This document shows, piece after piece, positions 63,492-64,000 of a stretch of 64,000 bases of DNA. A program made the position numbers and the translations under genes. Within the stretch, counting starts at the first letter, position 1, and every line of letters starts with the position of its first letter. The notes below the pieces were generated by a model. That model saw nothing but the letters and a program-made list of their open reading frames with translations, searched no databases and was not told where the DNA came from. Origin of the DNA: Pseudogracilibacillus auburnensis (lineage in GTDB: Bacteria; Bacillota; Bacilli; Bacillales; Amphibacillaceae); the NCBI RefSeq assembly GCF_003201975.1, contig NZ_QJJQ01000008.1, forward strand, positions 124,001 to 188,000, in the 5' to 3' direction.

Positions 63492-64000
63492 GTGAAGCAA
63501 AAGTTAGGCTTTACTGGTTGGCTCTATATCATACCAACCTTATTATTGATCGGTATTTTTTCCTTATGGCCTGTCTTTCAGTCCATCACTTATTCCTTAT
63601 TCGATTTCAAATTAAATGAACAACAAAAGGCAGGTTTATTTATTAATGAACGGTTTAATACGAGTTTATTTAATGAAACCATTCTTTATACAGAAATGTT
63701 CTTAGAAGAAGATATGACGAATATTTCAGCAGTAGAAGATCAACAAAAAGTAGAAACCTTTTTGCATGAGATAAATTCGATTGCTACTCCATTTTCTGAG
63801 CTACAAGAAGTCATAAAAATATCGAGTGACGAGCGTGAACAGATTGAATTACTACACCAAAACGGTACTGCTTTAATAGGACATTTAAATAAGACGTACA
63901 CTTTAACACACGCTGAAACATTGCCTTTAATAATGGAGGATATTAACAACAGTATTATTCCCGCCAATTTCTCTGGATTAGAAGGGTATGGAAATGTTTT
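63492..64000 (+). CDS. Sugar ABC transporter permease (MalF-like), 5-prime part
   Basis: Runs off the right edge after 169 codons. GTG start with AGAGGTGAT ahead, then KQKLGFTGWLYIIPTLLLIG, the typical first TM helix of family 1 permeases, continuing IFSLWPVFQSITYSLFDFKL. A long hydrophilic segment follows (EQQKAGLFINERFNTSLFNE onward, with EDMTNISAVEDQQKVETFL), which would be a large extracellular loop between TM1 and TM2, as in MalF rather than the shorter UgpA-type permeases. It continues an operon begun by the binding protein. A frame on the other strand (63740-63967) is a shadow. Confidence 0.85.
   Translation, partial: MKQKLGFTGWLYIIPTLLLIGIFSLWPVFQSITYSLFDFKLNEQQKAGLFINERFNTSLFNETILYTEMFLEEDMTNISAVEDQQKVETFLHEINSIATPFSELQEVIKISSDEREQIELLHQNGTALIGHLNKTYTLTHAETLPLIMEDINNSIIPANFSGLEGYGNV

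Overview
The window looks like chromosomal DNA of a low-GC, spore-former-type Bacillaceae, probably a halotolerant genus near Oceanobacillus, Virgibacillus or Ornithinibacillus. The grounds are AT-rich codon use, strong GGAGG ribosome binding sites, T-box control of leu and trp genes, a type 2 IPP isomerase, acidic lipoproteins, and GC-rich intergenic repeats of a kind common in this family. The genus is an inference. No rRNA, tRNA, intact transposase or phage gene was seen.

Layout: 1-4.9 kb, a Fur-box-flanked ferric siderophore ABC transporter (binding lipoprotein and two permeases on minus, ATPase divergent on plus). 5.5-10 kb, a DsbA/FrnE-like oxidoreductase, fni and a chemoreceptor. 10.3-12.3 kb, a leucine T-box and a lone leuA. 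13.1-18.7 kb, an acetoacetate-use operon (thiolase, two CoA-transferase subunits, AtoE permease) with a divergent LysR regulator. 18.9-30 kb, housekeeping genes: rhodanese-tag-rhodanese, pepT, a methyltransferase, a VanY-type peptidase, a metallo-hydrolase, a fructosamine kinase/deaminase pair, a PTS-IIC-like protein and a nitroreductase. 30.5-32.9 kb, two CydA-like proteins, one fused to cytochrome c. 33.1-39.6 kb, tandem tryptophan T-boxes and trpEDCFBA. 39.9-42.7 kb, a TPP riboswitch and tenI-thiS-thiG-thiF.

43.1-48.1 kb holds the most interesting locus, a type VII secretion (T7SSb) LXG toxin island on the minus strand. It has a small helical targeting-factor pair, an LXG toxin with a glycine-rich membrane-active-looking C-terminus broken by one in-frame TAA, two intact five-TM DUF443-like immunity genes, one decayed immunity gene, two decayed copies of the toxin C-terminus, and a DUF4176 gene. 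No secretion machinery lies in the window, so the module must rely on an apparatus elsewhere. Beyond it are a toast-rack lipoprotein, a cadC/cadA-like metal efflux pair, a YheO-like regulator, a five-gene oligopeptide ABC operon (53.4-59.3 kb), an AraC regulator, and the start of a sugar ABC operon running off the right edge.

Between genes lie several repeat families. One is a composite element with ACTTTCGCA/TGCGAAAGT ends and variable interiors (23.1, 52.9 and 59.6 kb); the third copy contains a perfectly phased 16 x 40-bp tandem array built from 20-bp half-units. A second family ends in GTTCAAAAAG/CTTTTTGAAC (3.5, 5.3, 27.8 kb). GC-rich modules are shared among 6.4, 12.4, 23.4, 27.9, 53.0, 60.5 and 63.3 kb. 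Most long spurious reading frames in the window fall in these repeats.
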